Below are positions 4,991 through 6,202 of a DNA stretch of 6,202 nucleotides, in pieces. The notes below the pieces were generated by a model. That model made no database searches. It worked only from the letters and a program-made list of their open reading frames with translations, and was not told where the DNA came from. Origin of the DNA: Spirochaetaceae bacterium (GTDB taxonomy: Bacteria; Spirochaetota; Spirochaetia; CADAEX01). The stretch spans positions 1-6,202 of the forward strand of contig WRFK01000096.1 of the NCBI GenBank assembly GCA_009778835.1. The letters run 5' to 3'. Each line of letters begins with the position of its first letter. Position 1 is the first letter of the stretch. The position numbers and the translations under genes were made by a program.

Positions 4991-6202
4991 GGATCTTTAC
5001 GGCAACGAATAAAAGACAACAACCCTTTTGCCCGCCTCTTCACTCGGTCATGCGTAAGCAGCGATTGCTCGCGGCACTCGCTGCGCCGGCGAATAATATT
5101 TTCCTTTGCAATAAGCCTGGGAATCTTTTTAATATTTGTTTTTCTCATTATTTTGTCCGGGCTTAACGCTGCTTTTAAAGGATGGTACAAAGCTTCCGAA
5201 GAAAGATATGCTGCTCCTATTATAAAAGCTGTTGAGCGGCTATATGAAAACAGCAATGGAAAGAATGTCTCTGATGACGAAATTATAAAAACCATAAGCA
5301 ATTATCTTAATAGCAGATTTCACCTTCTTTTAATATCTCCGGACAGAGGAATTATTTTTTCTCATAACATCACAAAACCATACCTCCCCCTGCACTCGTT
5401 TCCAAGAAACAGCAAAAAAGGCCCTCCCTCTCTTGAGACAAGTAACGAAAGATCGCGCGAACACAAAGGAGAGCCCGGGGGAAGGCGATTTCTTAATGAA
5501 CTTTGGACATGGGCTACTCCAATATTAAAAAACGGAGAACCACAAATATTTATTTGGGTGCAATCCATACAGTTTACAGAAGGCGATACAATAAATCAGC
5601 ATCTTGTAAAAAACATCTTAATTGTACTTTTTCTTGGGATAATATCATCCATTGCCGCTGCCATGGTTTTTACATCTGTCATATCCGGAAAAATAACAAA
5701 AGAAGCTTCTGTTGTATCTGCAGGGCTTGAAAAAATCGCTTCGGGCAGCAGAGATGTTGTTTTTAAGGAAAGCAGCCTGAATGAAATTTCCTCTATAGGG
5801 AAAAGCGCTTCCATTCTTCAGACAACTCTCGACAGGGAAGAGAAAGCAAGAAAGCAGTGGACACAGGATATTGCGCATGATTTAAGAACTCCGGTAACGG
5901 CAATAAAAGCCCAGCTTGAAGCAATGATCGACGGCATTCTTGTTCCGGAAAAAGAAAGGCTGGAAAAACTTCTTACAGAATTAAACAGGCTTGAAATTCT
6001 TGTGGAAGATATAAACAATCTTACAAAAATCGAATCCAATGAAATTAAACTTGCCTATGAGGAAGTTAGTTCAAATAATCTTATCGATGTTCTGGAGGAA
6101 AGATTCGGCTTTCAGGCAGAAGAGAAAAAAATAAAATTGATAATTACAGCGGATCTTTTTACAATCAACTGCGATATAAATAATTTTACCAGAGCGCTTA
6201 GC
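4988..6202 (+). CDS. Membrane sensor histidine kinase, 3' truncated by the window
   Basis: 405 codons are open to the right edge. A basic cytosolic N-terminus (1-35) leads to a first membrane helix (about 36-59), an extracytoplasmic sensor region (about 60-205) and a second helix (about 208-231). HAMP (about 232-284) and HisKA (about 285-350) follow, the latter with WTQDIAHDLRTPVTAIKAQL, where His297 is the phosphorylated residue. HAMP runs straight into HisKA with no PAS domain. The window ends at NNFTRALS, at the start of the N box, so the ATPase domain lies outside but nothing looks broken. The sensor shows no known family; its segment at residues 143-168 is hydrophilic and rich in Gly, Pro and Arg. 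The N-terminal segment at residues 15-34 and this segment are encoded by GC-rich DNA unlike the rest of the gene. It should phosphorylate the regulator encoded just upstream; the signal is unknown. Confidence 0.93.
   Translation, partial: MGSLRQRIKDNNPFARLFTRSCVSSDCSRHSLRRRIIFSFAISLGIFLIFVFLIILSGLNAAFKGWYKASEERYAAPIIKAVERLYENSNGKNVSDDEIIKTISNYLNSRFHLLLISPDRGIIFSHNITKPYLPLHSFPRNSKKGPPSLETSNERSREHKGEPGGRRFLNELWTWATPILKNGEPQIFIWVQSIQFTEGDTINQHLVKNILIVLFLGIISSIAAAMVFTSVISGKITKEASVVSAGLEKIASGSRDVVFKESSLNEISSIGKSASILQTTLDREEKARKQWTQDIAHDLRTPVTAIKAQLEAMIDGILVPEKERLEKLLTELNRLEILVEDINNLTKIESNEIKLAYEEVSSNNLIDVLEERFGFQAEEKKIKLIITADLFTINCDINNFTRALS
5031..5090 (+). repeat. GC-rich in-frame island with inverted repeat, possible palindromic element
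   Basis: Forty-one of these 60 bases are G or C, in strong contrast to the AT-rich DNA on both sides. GCAGCGA (5058-5064) is the exact inverse of TCGCTGC (5078-5084). After one mismatch TGC and GCA pair too, leaving the loop TCGCG. The island adds about 20 residues, ARLFTRSCVSS to SLRR, to the cytosolic N-terminus of the kinase without breaking the frame. This is how palindromic elements in coding sequence behave, Rickettsia RPEs being the known example. No second copy is in the window, so mobility is inferred. Confidence 0.5.
5420..5486 (+). other. Second GC-rich island in the kinase sensor region
   Basis: About 60% of these 67 bases are G or C. They encode a Pro/Gly/Arg/Glu-rich hydrophilic segment (about residues 145-166) between two hydrophobic stretches of the sensor domain. 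It contains the 8-bp palindrome TCGCGCGA (5453-5460) and short complementary ends, CTCTC (5428-5432) and GAGAG (5469-5473). It looks like an insertion or an expanded loop. Without a homologue to align, an ordinary variable loop remains possible. Confidence 0.35.

Noticed and set aside
4933..5301. A 122-codon open frame on the - strand
   Set aside because: It is antisense to the end of the regulator and the N-terminus of the kinase, and its length is explained by the coding constraint and GC-rich island on the other strand.
4290..6202. Naming the two-component pair phoB/phoR or phoP/phoR
   Set aside because: The operator is Pho-like, but the kinase has no PAS domain between HAMP and HisKA, and no phosphate-related gene is in the window.

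Overview
The window comes from an AT-rich bacterium with a two-membrane-type or spirochete-like envelope. It shows a lipobox lipoprotein, a CsgG/FlgT-like exported protein and a membrane histidine kinase. Taxonomy cannot be fixed from the sequence. Spirochaetota is a plausible guess, based on low GC, a large lineage-specific lipoprotein and the lipobox style, but it is only a guess.

Layout. Three genes read leftward. pepT (2848-4104, peptidase T) comes first, then a 157-nt gap holding a probable terminator and a promoter with a perfect TTGACA. A 587-residue LamG-like lipoprotein follows (927-2690). After a 47-nt gap comes a partial exported protein with CsgG/FlgT-like features that runs off the left edge (1-879). 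A 185-nt divergent intergenic region (4105-4289) separates these from a rightward pair: an OmpR/PhoB-family response regulator (4290-4988) and its histidine kinase (4988 to the right edge), joined by a 1-nt stop/start overlap.

Three points stand out. First, the response regulator promoter carries 11-bp-period direct repeats of the Pho-box type, TTCACA-N5-TTCATA-N5-AGAATA-N5-TTCACA. The last repeat is also the -35 element, and the -10 lies so close to the ATG that the mRNA should be nearly leaderless. This predicts autoregulation by the encoded regulator. Second, the left-edge gene begins ATG-ATA and then runs into a nine-A tract that puts the start codon out of frame with 288 open codons. This could be phase variation, transcriptional slippage, -1 frameshifting or a sequencing error. 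Third, the kinase gene contains two GC-rich in-frame islands in an otherwise AT-rich gene. One carries a strong inverted repeat and looks like a small palindromic element inserted in coding sequence.

How the genes work together. The regulator and kinase form one signalling operon. The lipoprotein and the CsgG/FlgT-like protein are probably co-transcribed and would both sit in the envelope, so they may form one surface or secretion assembly. pepT is a housekeeping peptide-recycling enzyme and appears to be a separate transcription unit. I see no tRNA, rRNA, CRISPR array or transposase.
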